Assembly (NCBI RefSeq): GCF_030268085.1
Contig: NZ_BSDE01000005.1
Coordinates: forward strand, 62,001-126,000
Direction: 5' to 3'
Length of the DNA: 64,000 nucleotides
Source: Geothrix limicola
Lineage (GTDB): Bacteria; Acidobacteriota; Holophagae; Holophagales; Holophagaceae
Below are positions 33,361 through 43,275 of this stretch, piece by piece (position 1 is the first letter of the stretch; every line of letters begins with the position of its first letter). Below the pieces are notes generated by a model that was not told where the DNA came from, did not search any database, and saw only the letters and a list, made by a program, of their open reading frames with translations. A program made the translations under genes and the position numbers.

Positions 33361-33577
33361 ACCTCCGAGTGGGAGCGCTCGAAGCGAGCCAGATGCGTTC
33401 AAATCTCGATTCCAATACCTCGACACCAAAAACGGAGCACGCCCCAATGGCGCAGAATCTCCTTAGAAATCCGCGGTCAGACCACGTGCCACACCGGCTC
33501 CTTCTTTCGTGATCCGTGACCCGCCCGCTCCCAAGCTACAATGACCGGTTCCGCCCGCCGGGCGGGGAGTCCATCCG
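33361..33577. other. end of the array and leader of cutA
   Basis: The fourth unit is cut off after ACCTCCGAGTGGGA (33361-33374). A decayed T-loop-like piece (GTTCAAATCTCGATTCC) follows at about 33397. The rest leads to cutA; TACAAT at 33537-33542 could be its -10, but no good -35 is seen. Confidence 0.5.
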
Positions 33578-33904
33578 ATGACCGATGCATGCACGATCAT
33601 GACCACCTGCGGCAGCGAGGAAACCGCCCTCACCATTGCCGCCGCGCTGGTGGACCAGGCCTACGCCGCGTGCGTGAACATCCTTCCCAGCATCAAAAGT
33701 TATTACTATTTCAAAGGTGAGACCCACCTGGATGAAGAGGTCATGCTGATCATCAAGACCACCCGGGAGCTCTTCCCCCAGGTCTCAGACGTGATCACCG
33801 ACCTACACACCTATGAGGTCCCGGAAATCCTGATGTTCTCCGTGGAGGAGGGCTCCGAGCCCTTCCTCGACTGGATCCGTCAGAGCGTGAACCGGCTGGC
33901 CTGA
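33578..33904 (+). CDS. cutA: divalent-cation tolerance protein CutA
   Basis: The 108-residue product is of usual length for this trimeric, ferredoxin-like-fold protein. [20 protein letters not shown] is the N-terminal signature, followed by [20 protein letters not shown] and [40 protein letters not shown] is the conserved C-terminal block. CutA was linked to copper tolerance in E. coli, and its exact role remains debated. It stands 34 bases before glpX on the same strand. Confidence 0.95.
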   Translation: MTDACTIMTTCGSEETALTIAAALVDQAYAACVNILPSIKSYYYFKGETHLDEEVMLIIKTTRELFPQVSDVITDLHTYEVPEILMFSVEEGSEPFLDWIRQSVNRLA

Positions 33905-33938
33905 CCCCACCGACTCAACGACCCCCTGGAGCGATCTC

Positions 33939-34919
33939 ATGGAACATACCCTGTCTCTCGAATTCCTGCGGGTGGTTGAACAAGCCGCCATCGCCTGTTC
34001 CACGTCCATCGGACATGGCCGCCGCAAGCACAGCGACAAGCTCGCCGTCGAAGCCATGCGCAAGGCCATGGAATCCGTGCGCATGGATGCCACCATCGTC
34101 ATCGGCGAGGGCGAGCGGGACGAAGCGCCCATGCTCTACATCGGCGAGAAGGTCGGCATGGGTCCGGATCTGGACGGCCACCATCCCCAGGTCGATATCG
34201 CCGTGGATCCCCTGGAAGGCACCAACCTCTGCGCCATGGGCGCGCCCAACGCCATCGCCGTGCTGGCGGCGACCGAAAAGGGCGGCCTGCTCCACGCCCC
34301 CGACCTCTACATGGAGAAGCTGGTGGTCGGCCCTTCCGCCAAGGGCAAGGTGAGCCTCGACGCCCCGGTCCAAGACACCCTCAAGATCATCGCCCAGTCC
34401 CTCAACCGCCAGGTCTCTGAAATCACCGTCAGCGTGCTGGACCGTCCCCGCCACGAGCAGCTCATCGCCGACATCCGCAGCGCGGGCGCCCGCATCCAGC
34501 TCATCGGCGACGGTGACCTGAGCGCCGCCATCAGCGCCGCCGTCAGCGGCACGGGCATCCACGCGGTCATGGGCACGGGCGGCGCGCCCGAAGGCGTGCT
34601 TTCCGCCGCGGCCCTGAAGTGCCTCAACGGCGAAATCCAGGGCCGCCTCAAAGTCGATACCAACACCGCCAGCCGCGAGAAGGCCGAGGCCATGGGCGTC
34701 GATTTCGGCCGCATCTACTTCACCGACGACCTCTGCCCCGGCAAGGAGATCGTCTTCGCGGCCTGCGGCGTCACCCACGGCAACCTGCTCAAGGGCGTCA
34801 TGCACTTCGGCCACGGCGTGCGCACGTCGAGCCTGATCCTCACCTACGGCAGCCGCCAGGTCCGCTTCATCGACACCGTCCACATGAAGGAAGGCGAGTT
34901 CACGACCGTCCGTTTCTAG
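33939..34919 (+). CDS. glpX: class II fructose-1,6-bisphosphatase
   Basis: The 326-residue enzyme dephosphorylates fructose-1,6-bisphosphate in gluconeogenesis. [20 protein letters not shown] is the GlpX opening. The metal-binding acidic sites are in [20 protein letters not shown] and in [17 protein letters not shown], the Li-sensitive phosphatase motif. [20 protein letters not shown] is the substrate-binding Gly-rich loop. The length and all motifs are normal. CTGGAG stands about 5 bases before the ATG. It is followed after 21 bases by a DUF4442 gene. Confidence 0.96.
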   Translation: MEHTLSLEFLRVVEQAAIACSTSIGHGRRKHSDKLAVEAMRKAMESVRMDATIVIGEGERDEAPMLYIGEKVGMGPDLDGHHPQVDIAVDPLEGTNLCAMGAPNAIAVLAATEKGGLLHAPDLYMEKLVVGPSAKGKVSLDAPVQDTLKIIAQSLNRQVSEITVSVLDRPRHEQLIADIRSAGARIQLIGDGDLSAAISAAVSGTGIHAVMGTGGAPEGVLSAAALKCLNGEIQGRLKVDTNTASREKAEAMGVDFGRIYFTDDLCPGKEIVFAACGVTHGNLLKGVMHFGHGVRTSSLILTYGSRQVRFIDTVHMKEGEFTTVRF

Positions 34920-34940
34920 TACCTCGCTACCACAAAGCCT

Positions 34941-35405
34941 ATGAGCGACGAATCCGTCCGCACCCGTCTCATCCGCTGGGGGTTCAATCTCTGGCCCTGC
35001 TACCGGGGCACGGGCGGACGGGTGACCTTCATCGCCCGCGACTGGCGGGAGGTGCGGGTGCGGCTGCCCCTCTCCTGGCGCACCCGCAACGTCGTCGGCA
35101 CCATCTTCGGCGGCAGCCTCTACGGGGCCGTGGATCCCTTCTACATGATCATGCTCATGAGGAACCTCGGCCCCGACTACGTCGTGTGGGACAAGGCGGC
35201 CTCCATCCGCTTCCGGAAACCCGGCCGAAGCCCCCTCTTCGCCTCCTTCCATCTGGATGAAGCCGAACTGGCGGAGATCCGACGCCTGCTCCAGGACCAG
35301 CCCAAGGTCGATCGCAACTACCTCGTCCTGCTCCGGGACGAGCAGGGCGCCGTCCATGCGGAAGTGGAGAAGGTCATCCACATATCCCTTCGTCAGCCTT
35401 CCTGA
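34941..35405 (+). CDS. DUF4442 hotdog-fold protein (second of two)
   Basis: The 154-residue product carries VRVRLPLSWRTRNVVGTIFG followed by GSLYGAVDPFYMIMLMRNLG, the DUF4442 turn-plus-helix, then VWDKAASIRFRKPGRSPLFA. It shares the domain with the 24772 gene but only distantly (RNVVGTIFGGSLYG against KNHLGSMYFGALAI). A thioesterase-like or acyl-binding role is inferred. It lies 21 bases after glpX and 32 before the first M13 peptidase. Confidence 0.82.
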   Translation: MSDESVRTRLIRWGFNLWPCYRGTGGRVTFIARDWREVRVRLPLSWRTRNVVGTIFGGSLYGAVDPFYMIMLMRNLGPDYVVWDKAASIRFRKPGRSPLFASFHLDEAELAEIRRLLQDQPKVDRNYLVLLRDEQGAVHAEVEKVIHISLRQPS

Positions 35406-35437
35406 TAGGCTTTTAGCCTCATCTTACGAGGTTATCA

Positions 35438-37462
35438 ATGGCTTTCCCTCTGCGCGCATCCCTCGGCCTCTGCCTCGGCCTGGCGGCCCTGTCGCTCGTG
35501 GCCCAGTCCAAACCCGGCGTCGATCCCGCGAACCTCGACACGACGGTGAGGCCCTGCGACGACTTCTATGCCTATGCCAATGGCGGCTGGCTCAAGACCC
35601 ACAGCATCCCCGCGGACAAGGCCCGCTACGGCGGCTTCGAGGAGCTGATCGACCACAACCGCGCCATCCTCCGGCAGATCCTGGAAGAGACCAGCGCCAA
35701 GAGCTCCTGGACCAAGGGCAGCATCCAGCAGAAGGTGGGCGATTTCTATGCCTCCGGCATGGACGAGGCCACCATCGAGAAGCGCGGCCTGGCCCCGCTC
35801 AAGCCCATCCTCGCCCGCATCGAAGGGCTGAAGGATGCCAAGCACCTCCCTGCCCTGCTGGCCAGCCTGCACAACCAGGGCTTCCCCGGCGCCTTCGGTT
35901 TCTTCGTGCGGCAGGACGCCAAGGCCTCCACCCACTACCTGGGCTACCTGAGCCAGGGCGGCCTCGGCCTGCCGGACCGGGACTACTACCTGAAGGACGA
36001 CGCCCGCAGCCGGGAGTTCCGGGCCAAATACGAAGCCCATGTCGCCCGGATGTTCGTGCTGGCAGGAGATCCGCCCGCCCTCGCCGCCGCCCGCGCGAAG
36101 GTGGTGCTGGACCTGGAAACCCGCATGGCCCAGGCCCAGTGGACCCGCGTGGAGCTGCGCAATCCCCAAAAGACCTACAACAAGCGCACCCTCGACAAGC
36201 TGGCGGAAGAAGCCCCCGGTTTCGACTGGAAGGGCTACTTCCAGGCTCGCGGCGTCAAGCTGGCTGACCTGAACCTCAGCCAGCCCTCGTATTTCCAGGC
36301 CTTCGCCAAGCTGGCCTCCGAGGTGCCCGCCCCCCAGTGGCGCACCTACCTCCGCTGGCATGCACTCAGCGCCGCGGCCAACCAGCTGCCCAAGGCCTTC
36401 GGCGATGAAGCCTTCGCCTTCCACGGCAAGGTGCTGAACGGCACGCCGGAGCAGGAGCCGCGCGCCAAGCGCATCGAAGCGGCCACGGATGGCCTGCTGG
36501 GCGACGCCCTGGGCCAGCTCTACGTCAAGACCGCCTTCCCGCCCGAATCGAAGCAGCGGGTGCTCGCGATGATCGAGAACATCCGGGTGGCCCTCAGCGA
36601 GCGCATCACCAACCTCGACTGGATGGGCGCAGACACCAAGCAGCAGGCGCTCAAGAAGCTCGCGGCCATCACCGTGAAGATCGGCTATCCGGACAAGTGG
36701 AAAACCTACGCCTTTGACATCAAGCGCGACGACTACTACGGCAATGCCCGCAGGGCCGTGGCCTTCCGCATCCAGGAAAACCTCGCGAAGCTCGGCAAGC
36801 CCATCGACCGCACCGAGTGGAACTGGTCGGCGCCCACGGTGAACGCCTCGTACAACCCCACCATGAACGACATCACCTTCCCCGCCGGCATCCTCCAGCC
36901 GCCCTTCTTCGATCCCAAGGCCGACGACGCCGTGAACTACGGGGCCATCGGCTTCGTCATCGGCCACGAGATCACCCACGGCTTCGACGACAGCGGCAGC
37001 CAGTACGACGCCCAGGGCAACCTCGAGAACTGGTGGACCGACGCGGACAAGAAGGCCTATGAATCCCGCACAGACCTCGTCGTGAAGCAGTACGACGCCT
37101 ACGAGCCCCTCAAGGGCGAACACGTGAACGGCAAGCTCACCCTGGGCGAGAACATCGCCGACATCGGCGGTCTCAAGATCGCCTTCGCGGCCTATCAGAA
37201 CAGCCTGAAGGGCAAGCCCACGCCGGCCCCCATCGACGGCTTCACCGGGCCCCAGCGCTTCTTCCTCGGCGCCGCCACGGTGTGGCGCAACCACATCCGC
37301 GAAGCCGCGCTGTCCGTGCGGCTGAAGACCGATCCCCACAGCCCGGGCCGCGAGCGCGTGAACGGCCCCCTGTCCAACCTGCCCGAGTTCTACGAGGCCT
37401 TCGGCTGCAGCGATGGCCAGGCCATGAAGCGCGACGCCAAGGTGCGTCCGGCCATCTGGTAG
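35438..37462 (+). CDS. M13-family (neprilysin/PepO) metallopeptidase, first copy
   Basis: The product has 674 residues. A signal peptide (SLGLCLGLAALSLVAQ) is followed by the M13 N-terminal domain (VRPCDDFYAYANGGWLKTHS). The zinc site is GHEITHGFDDSG (HExxH near residue 510) with the third ligand in ENIADIGGLKIAF (near 571). VNASYNPTMNDITFPAGILQ precedes it and RVNGPLSNLPEFYEAFGCSD ends the chain as in the family. It degrades short peptides outside the cytoplasm. The paralogue follows immediately (36-base gap), indicating a tandem duplication with clear divergence. Confidence 0.95.
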   Translation: MAFPLRASLGLCLGLAALSLVAQSKPGVDPANLDTTVRPCDDFYAYANGGWLKTHSIPADKARYGGFEELIDHNRAILRQILEETSAKSSWTKGSIQQKVGDFYASGMDEATIEKRGLAPLKPILARIEGLKDAKHLPALLASLHNQGFPGAFGFFVRQDAKASTHYLGYLSQGGLGLPDRDYYLKDDARSREFRAKYEAHVARMFVLAGDPPALAAARAKVVLDLETRMAQAQWTRVELRNPQKTYNKRTLDKLAEEAPGFDWKGYFQARGVKLADLNLSQPSYFQAFAKLASEVPAPQWRTYLRWHALSAAANQLPKAFGDEAFAFHGKVLNGTPEQEPRAKRIEAATDGLLGDALGQLYVKTAFPPESKQRVLAMIENIRVALSERITNLDWMGADTKQQALKKLAAITVKIGYPDKWKTYAFDIKRDDYYGNARRAVAFRIQENLAKLGKPIDRTEWNWSAPTVNASYNPTMNDITFPAGILQPPFFDPKADDAVNYGAIGFVIGHEITHGFDDSGSQYDAQGNLENWWTDADKKAYESRTDLVVKQYDAYEPLKGEHVNGKLTLGENIADIGGLKIAFAAYQNSLKGKPTPAPIDGFTGPQRFFLGAATVWRNHIREAALSVRLKTDPHSPGRERVNGPLSNLPEFYEAFGCSDGQAMKRDAKVRPAIW

Positions 37463-37497
37463 CCCAGTCCAAAGCCCGCCCGAAAAAAGGAAACCGC

Positions 37498-39528
37498 ATG
37501 AAGAACCGATCCTCCCTGCTCGTCCTGGCGCTCGTCCCGGCGCTGGTGGCGCCCCTCTCCGCCCAGACGGCCTACAAGGGGTTCAATCCCGCGAACCTCG
37601 ACGCCACCGTGAAGCCCACCCAGGACTTCTTCCAGTTCGCCGTGGGCGGCTGGGCCAAGCGCACCGCCATCCCCGCCGAATACGACCGCTACGGCGTGGA
37701 TCAGGAAATCGACACCCGCACCCACCAGATCCTGAAGGAGATCCTGGAATCCGCCGCCGCGGCCAAGGCGGCTGCCGGTTCCGAGGCCCAGAAGGTCGGC
37801 GATTTCTACGCCAGCGGCATGGACGAAGCAGGTCTCGAGGCCCAGGGCATCGCCCCGCTGAAGCCCTTCTTCGCCCGCATCGACGCGGTGAAGGATCCCG
37901 CGAGCCTCGTGGCCGTCATGGCCGACCTGCACCGCATGGGCGCCTCCGCGGGCTTCTACTTCGGCGTCGAACAGGACGACAAGGAGAGCAGCCGCTACGC
38001 CATGATGCTGGGCCAGGGCGGTCTCGGCCTGCCGGACCGGGACTACTACCTGAAGGATGATGCCAAGTCGAAGGAACTCCTCGCCGCCTACCGCGCCCAC
38101 GTGGCGAAGATGCTCAGCCTGGCGGGCCTCGATCCCAAGGAGGCCGATCGCATCCTCGCCCTGGAAACCCGACTGGCCAAGGCCAGCATGACCCGCGTGG
38201 AACAGCGCGATCCCAACGCCATCTACCACGCCATGAGCCCCGCCCAGTTGAAGACGGTCGCGCCCGGCTTCCCGGCGGACCTCTACCTGAAGACCCTGGG
38301 GCTGCCCGTGCCCGATCATTTCGTCGTCCGCCAGCCCGCCTTCATGGCCGAACTGGGCCGCATGATCCAGGAGCTGCCCGCCGACCAGTGGCGCGTCTAC
38401 CTGCGCTGGCACCTGCTGCGCAGCAGCGCCTCCGCCCTGCCCAAGGCCTTCGAGCAGGAAGCCTTCGCCTTCTACGGCACCAAGCTGCAGGGCACCACCG
38501 CCCAGCACCCCCGCTGGAAGCGCGTGATGTTCGCCGCGGACCGCGGACTGGGCGAGGCCCTGGGCAAGCTCTACGTACAGAAGGCCTTCCCCGCCAGCAG
38601 CAAGGCCAAGGTGCTGGAGATGGTCGAGAACCTGCGCACGGCCCTGAAGGCGCGCATCGAAGGCCTCGAGTGGATGAGCGCCCCCACCAAGCTCAAGGCC
38701 AAGGAGAAGCTGGCCGCCATCCGCGTGAAGATCGGCTACCCCGATGTCTGGCGCGACTACAGCAAGCTCGACATCCGCCACCAGCCCTACGTCCTCAATG
38801 TCATGGAGACCCGCCGCTTCGAGTTCCAGCGCCGCCTCGCCAAGCTCGGCACGCCCATCGACCGCAACGAATGGGACATGACGCCCCAGACCAACAACGC
38901 CTACTACAACCCCACCATGAACGAGATCGTCTTCCCGGCGGGCATCCTGCAGCCGCCCTACTTCGACGCCACGGCCGATGACGCGGTGAACTACGGCAAC
39001 ATCGGCGCCACCATCGGCCACGAGATGACCCACGGCTTCGACGACGAGGGCCGCCAATACGACGCCCAGGGCAACCTCAAGAGCTGGTGGACCGCCGAAG
39101 ACGAGAAGGCCTACAACGTCCGCGCCGAGCTGGTGGCCAAGCAGTTCGACGCCTACGAGCCGCTGCCGGGCCTGCACCTGAACGGGCACCTCACCCTCGG
39201 TGAAAACATCGCCGATCTGGGTGGCCTCAAGATCGCGTGGGACGCCTGGAAGCTCAGCCAGAAGGGCAAACCCGCCCAATCCGGAGTTGACGGCAAGATC
39301 GAAGGTTTCACCCCCGAGCAGCGCTTCTTCCTGGGCTACGCCGAGACCTGGCGCACCCTCGTGCGCGAAGAGGCCACCCGCCTCTACGCCAACACCGATC
39401 CCCACAGCCCCGCCAAGTTCCGCGTCAACGGCCCCCTGTCCAACCTTCCCGAGTTCTATGAAGCCTTCGGATGCAAGGACGGCGACGCCATGAAGCGGCC
39501 CGAAAAAGAACGCCCGGCCATCTGGTAG
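37498..39528 (+). CDS. M13-family (neprilysin/PepO) metallopeptidase, second copy
   Basis: The 676-residue product has a signal peptide (SSLLVLALVPALVAPLSAQ) and the same domain order as its neighbour. HExxH is in GHEMTHGFDDEG near residue 508, and the distal Glu lies in ENIADLGGLKIAWD. The end RVNGPLSNLPEFYEAFGCKD is almost identical to copy 1, while N-terminal halves differ more. This suggests an old duplication with retained catalytic core and diverged specificity. The ATG at 37498 begins the signal peptide; the longer upstream frame is antisense/overlap of copy 1. The C69 gene follows after 33 bases. Confidence 0.95.
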   Translation: MKNRSSLLVLALVPALVAPLSAQTAYKGFNPANLDATVKPTQDFFQFAVGGWAKRTAIPAEYDRYGVDQEIDTRTHQILKEILESAAAAKAAAGSEAQKVGDFYASGMDEAGLEAQGIAPLKPFFARIDAVKDPASLVAVMADLHRMGASAGFYFGVEQDDKESSRYAMMLGQGGLGLPDRDYYLKDDAKSKELLAAYRAHVAKMLSLAGLDPKEADRILALETRLAKASMTRVEQRDPNAIYHAMSPAQLKTVAPGFPADLYLKTLGLPVPDHFVVRQPAFMAELGRMIQELPADQWRVYLRWHLLRSSASALPKAFEQEAFAFYGTKLQGTTAQHPRWKRVMFAADRGLGEALGKLYVQKAFPASSKAKVLEMVENLRTALKARIEGLEWMSAPTKLKAKEKLAAIRVKIGYPDVWRDYSKLDIRHQPYVLNVMETRRFEFQRRLAKLGTPIDRNEWDMTPQTNNAYYNPTMNEIVFPAGILQPPYFDATADDAVNYGNIGATIGHEMTHGFDDEGRQYDAQGNLKSWWTAEDEKAYNVRAELVAKQFDAYEPLPGLHLNGHLTLGENIADLGGLKIAWDAWKLSQKGKPAQSGVDGKIEGFTPEQRFFLGYAETWRTLVREEATRLYANTDPHSPAKFRVNGPLSNLPEFYEAFGCKDGDAMKRPEKERPAIW

Positions 39529-39561
39529 CCGCGACCTTCACACCGTTTCCAAAGGATCCAC

Positions 39562-41211
39562 ATGCGCCTACGCCCCATTGCCCTTCTGGCCACCCTCCTC
39601 GCCGCCGGCGCGGGGCTGGAGGCCTGCACCAACCTGCTCGTGACCAAGGGCGCGAGCAAGGACGGCTCCACCATGATCACCTACGCCGCCGACAGCCACA
39701 CGCTCTACGGCGAGCTGTACTACAAGCGCGGCGGCCGCCACCTGGCCGGTGAGCGGCGCGATATCCGCGAGTGGGACAGCGGCTTCACCTTCGACACGGG
39801 CAAGCTGCTCGGCAGCATCCCCGAAGCGCCCGTGACGTACACCCGCGTGGGCAACATGAACGAGCACCAGCTCGTGATCGCCGAGACCACCTTCGGCGGC
39901 CGCAAGGAGCTGCAGGTGCCCAGCGGCATCATCGACTACGGCAGCCTCATCTACATCGGCCTGGAGCGCGCCAAGACGGCCCGCGAAGCCATCCAGGTCA
40001 TGACGAGCCTGGCGGAGGAATTCGGCTACGCCTCCGAAGGCGAAAGCTTTTCCATCGCCGATCCCAACGAAGTCTGGATCCTCGAAATGATCGGCAAGGG
40101 CAAGGGCCAGAAGGGCGCCCTCTGGGTGGCCTACAAGCTGCCGGACGGCACCATCAGCGCCCACGCCAACCAGGCCCGCATCCGCCAGTTCCCCCAGAAC
40201 GATCCCAACAACGCCCTCTTCAGCAAGGAAGTGATTCCCTTCGCCAAGTCCCACGGCTACTTCAAGGGGGAGGACAAGGACTTCAGCTTCGCCGACGCCT
40301 ACGCACCCCTCACGTTCGGCGCCCTGCGCGCCTGCGAGGCCCGCGTGTGGAGCCTCTTCCGCCGCGCCGCGCCCAGCCAGAACCTCTCCATCGACTACGT
40401 GAAGGCCGTGAAGGGCGCCAAGCCTCTGCCCCTCTTCGTCAAGCCCGACCAGAAGCTGGATGTACGCGACGCCATGGAGCTCATGCGCGATCACTTCGAG
40501 GGCACCGAATTCGACATGACCAAGGATGTCGGCGCCGGTCCCTACAAGCTGCCCTACCGCTGGCGCCCCATGAACTTCAAGGTGGACGGCCAGGAGTACC
40601 TGCACGAGCGCGCCATCAGCACCCAGCAGACCGGCTTCTCCTTCGTGACCCAGAGCCGCTCCTGGCTGCCGGATCCCGTGGGCGGCGTGATCTGGTTCGG
40701 CGTCGATGACACCTACACCACCTGCTACGTGCCCATCAGCTGCGCCATCAAGGAGCCGCCCAAAGCCTACGCCATCGGCACGGGGAACTTCAGCGAGTTC
40801 AACTGGGATAGCGCCTTCTGGACCTTCAACTTCGTGGCGAACTACACCTACACCCGCTGGAGCGACATGATCGTCGACGTCCAGAAGGTGCAGCGCGAAT
40901 TCGAGGGCCGCTTCGTCGCCGACCAGGCCGAGGTGGACCGCACGGCCCTGAACCTCTACAAGCAGGATCCCGGGCTCGCCCGGGAGTACCTCACCCAGTA
41001 CGCCGCGAAGAACACCGAGCAGCTCATGGCCCGCTGGAAGAAGCTGGGCGAGTTCCTCATCTGGAAGTACCTCGACGGCAACGTGCGCAACGAAAAGGGC
41101 GAGGTCACCCACCCCAATGCCCCCGAGGACTGGCTGCGCTGCATCGTCAAGGACCACGGCGACGTCATCAAGGTGAAGAAGGTCGAGGGGCTCGCTCCGG
41201 ACGAGGAGTAG
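39562..41211 (+). CDS. C69-family dipeptidase (PepD type)
   Basis: The product has 549 residues of the Ntn-hydrolase peptidase family U34/C69. A signal-like segment (LLATLLAAGAGLEA) ends before CTNLLVTKGASKDGSTMITY, where Cys22 would be the N-terminal nucleophile after processing. VTYTRVGNMNEHQLVIAETT, SEGESFSIADPNEVWILEMI and SAHANQARIRQFPQND are family motifs. It cleaves dipeptides with broad specificity. Placed after two M13 peptidases and before an aminopeptidase and OPT transporter, it fits a peptide-breakdown chain in the periplasm. A strong terminator follows. Confidence 0.93.
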   Translation: MRLRPIALLATLLAAGAGLEACTNLLVTKGASKDGSTMITYAADSHTLYGELYYKRGGRHLAGERRDIREWDSGFTFDTGKLLGSIPEAPVTYTRVGNMNEHQLVIAETTFGGRKELQVPSGIIDYGSLIYIGLERAKTAREAIQVMTSLAEEFGYASEGESFSIADPNEVWILEMIGKGKGQKGALWVAYKLPDGTISAHANQARIRQFPQNDPNNALFSKEVIPFAKSHGYFKGEDKDFSFADAYAPLTFGALRACEARVWSLFRRAAPSQNLSIDYVKAVKGAKPLPLFVKPDQKLDVRDAMELMRDHFEGTEFDMTKDVGAGPYKLPYRWRPMNFKVDGQEYLHERAISTQQTGFSFVTQSRSWLPDPVGGVIWFGVDDTYTTCYVPISCAIKEPPKAYAIGTGNFSEFNWDSAFWTFNFVANYTYTRWSDMIVDVQKVQREFEGRFVADQAEVDRTALNLYKQDPGLAREYLTQYAAKNTEQLMARWKKLGEFLIWKYLDGNVRNEKGEVTHPNAPEDWLRCIVKDHGDVIKVKKVEGLAPDEE

Positions 41212-41244
41212 GCCCTGGGCTGAAAACCTGCGGTTTTCAGGTGG

Positions 41245-41272
41245 AACGGCCCCGCACGCGGGGCCGTTTTTT
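41245..41272 (+). terminator. intrinsic terminator after the C69 gene
   Basis: A 10-bp stem (AACGGCCCCG/CGGGGCCGTT) with a CACG loop is followed by TTTT. A second 9-bp hairpin (CTGAAAACC/GGTTTTCAG) lies just before it at about 41219-41239. Confidence 0.88.
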
Positions 41273-41384
41273 CAAGGTCTTTTCCATGCGCAGGGCCCGC
41301 CTTGCGGGAGCTGCGCTACCTCGTGCGCTTGTGACTGCCACCTACGCCCAGCCATGCCATCATGGCCGGTTCCCCGAGGTCCCC

Positions 41385-43163
41385 ATGCACCGCCCCGATC
41401 CGCATTCCTACTACGATGCCGCCCAGCCCAAGGCCCGCCGTCTGCGCCTGAAGCTCGGGGTGGATTTCCAGGCCAAGCGCATCGACGGCGAGGTGGTGCT
41501 GGAGTTCGGCGGCGCCGCGTCCGGGCCGCTCGATCTCGATACCAAGGGCCTGGAGATCCACACCGTGCGGGTGGCCGGCCACGGCCCGGTGGCCTGGGAA
41601 CTGAGCGAGGCCGATCCCATTCTCGGCCAGCGTCTGCACATCAGCCTGCCCCAGGGCGCGCAGGAAGTCGCCATCACCTATCGCACGGGCGCCGACGCCA
41701 TGGCCCTGCAGTGGCTGGATCCCGAGCAGACCGAAGGCAAGGTCGCGCCCTACCTCTTCAGCCAGTGCCAGCAGATCCACGCGCGCACCATGGTGCCCTG
41801 CCAGGACACGCCCATCGCCCGCATCGCCTACCAGGCCGAGGTCATCGTGCCCGAAGGTCTCACGGCCGTGATGTCCGCGGGCCCCGCCGGTGACGAGGCG
41901 CTGGAGGACGGCCGCCATCTCTTCCGCTTCTCCATGCCCCAGCCCATCCCCTCGTACCTGATGGCGCTGGCCGTGGGCCGCCTGGAATCCCGCGATTTGA
42001 GCCCCCGCGCCCGCGTGTGGGCCGAACCCGAGACCGTCGCCTCCGCCGCCTGGGAGTTCGCGGGCGTCGAGGAGATGATCGTGAAGGCCGAGGGGCTCTT
42101 CGGAGCCTACCCCTGGGACCGCTACGACATGCTCGTACTGCCGCCCTCCTTCCCCTACGGCGGCATGGAGAACCCGCGCATGACCTTCCTCACGCCCACC
42201 CTGCTGGCGGGGGATCGCAGCCTGGTGGACGTGGTGGCTCACGAACTGGCCCACAGCTGGACGGGCAACCTCGTCACCAACGCGAGCATGGAGCACTTCT
42301 GGCTGAACGAGGGCTTCACCGTCTGGGCCGAGCGCCGCATCCTGCGCCAGCTTCACGGCGATGACGCCGCGGCCCTGGGCTGGGCCATGGGGCAGAAGGC
42401 CCTGGAGGACAGCTTGGCGCGCTTCAAGGACGAGCCCCACCTCACGGTGCTGCGCCTGCACCTGGAGGGTATCGATCCCGACGACGCCTTCTCCAGCATT
42501 CCCTACGAAAAGGGCGCGCGGCTCGTGGCGGCCCTGGAAAAGGAAGTGGGCGAGGACCGTTTCCTCCGCTTCATCCGCGAATACATGGACGCCTTCCGCT
42601 TCACCTCCATCACCACCGAGCAGTTCTGCACCTTCGTGGACGAGAAGCTGCCGGGCGCCCTGGCGGCCGTGAATGCCGACGCCTACCTGAACCAGCCCGG
42701 GCTCCCCGCGACGGCGCCTGAATTCCACAGCGCACAGCTGGACGGACTCACGGCCCTGGCCGAAAGCTGGTCCCAGGGCGGGCGGCCCAGCGCCCAGCAG
42801 ATCGCCTCCTGGAAACCCGCCGAACTGCAGGTCTACCTCCAGAAGCTGCCCCGCCAGCTTTCGCAGGCCGACTGCGCGTGGCTGGACGAGCACTTCAAGC
42901 TCATGGGCCGCGGCAATCACGAGATCCTCGTGGAATGGCTGACCCTGGCCGCCACCGCGGACTACGAGCCGGCCTTCCCCCGCATCCGCGAGGTGCTGGC
43001 GCGGGTGGGCCGCATGAAGTACCTGCGTCCGCTCTACGGCGCCCTGGGCCAGCACGCCCGCACCCGCGCCCTGGCCCGCGAGATCTTCGCCGCCGCCAGC
43101 CCCGGCTACCACGGCCTGTCGCGCCGCGTGGTGGCGTCCGTCCTCGAAGCCTATCCCGCGTAA
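41385..43163 (+). CDS. M1-family aminopeptidase (LTA4-hydrolase-like)
   Basis: The product has 592 residues. FPYGGMENPRMTFLTPTLLA is the GGMEN substrate-anchoring motif in its LTA4H-like version. The zinc site is HELAHSWTGN at about 286, with the third ligand in LNEGFTVWAERRIL. The N-terminal beta domain (PLDLDTKGLEIHTVRVAGHG) and C-terminal helical repeat domain are both present, matching leukotriene A4 hydrolase-type aminopeptidases of bacteria. There is no signal peptide from ATG 41385 (MHRPDPHSYYDAAQPKARRL), so a cytoplasmic role after peptide uptake is likely. A repeat element separates it from the OPT transporter. Confidence 0.92.
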   Translation: MHRPDPHSYYDAAQPKARRLRLKLGVDFQAKRIDGEVVLEFGGAASGPLDLDTKGLEIHTVRVAGHGPVAWELSEADPILGQRLHISLPQGAQEVAITYRTGADAMALQWLDPEQTEGKVAPYLFSQCQQIHARTMVPCQDTPIARIAYQAEVIVPEGLTAVMSAGPAGDEALEDGRHLFRFSMPQPIPSYLMALAVGRLESRDLSPRARVWAEPETVASAAWEFAGVEEMIVKAEGLFGAYPWDRYDMLVLPPSFPYGGMENPRMTFLTPTLLAGDRSLVDVVAHELAHSWTGNLVTNASMEHFWLNEGFTVWAERRILRQLHGDDAAALGWAMGQKALEDSLARFKDEPHLTVLRLHLEGIDPDDAFSSIPYEKGARLVAALEKEVGEDRFLRFIREYMDAFRFTSITTEQFCTFVDEKLPGALAAVNADAYLNQPGLPATAPEFHSAQLDGLTALAESWSQGGRPSAQQIASWKPAELQVYLQKLPRQLSQADCAWLDEHFKLMGRGNHEILVEWLTLAATADYEPAFPRIREVLARVGRMKYLRPLYGALGQHARTRALAREIFAAASPGYHGLSRRVVASVLEAYPA

Positions 43164-43167
43164 AGAT

Positions 43168-43275
43168 CCACCACGGAGGCACCGAGGACACGGAGGTTTC
43201 ACGGAGAAAATGATCGTTTCCTCCGTGTTCTTTGCTCCGTGATCTCCGTGTCTCCGTGGTGAATCCTTTCTCTCC
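43168..43275. repeat. CACGGAG-type palindromic repeat, copy 1
   Basis: CCACCACGGAGGC at the left and TCTCCGTGGTGAATCCTTT at the right enclose alternating ACGGAGG and CTCCGTG pieces, making a long imperfect palindrome. A second copy is at 54077-54187. Both lie immediately before a gene's ribosome site. Confidence 0.85.

Noticed and set aside
32923-33375. CRISPR array
   Set aside because: Units are 124-189 bp with internal hairpins and no short identical repeats with unique spacers; there are no cas genes.
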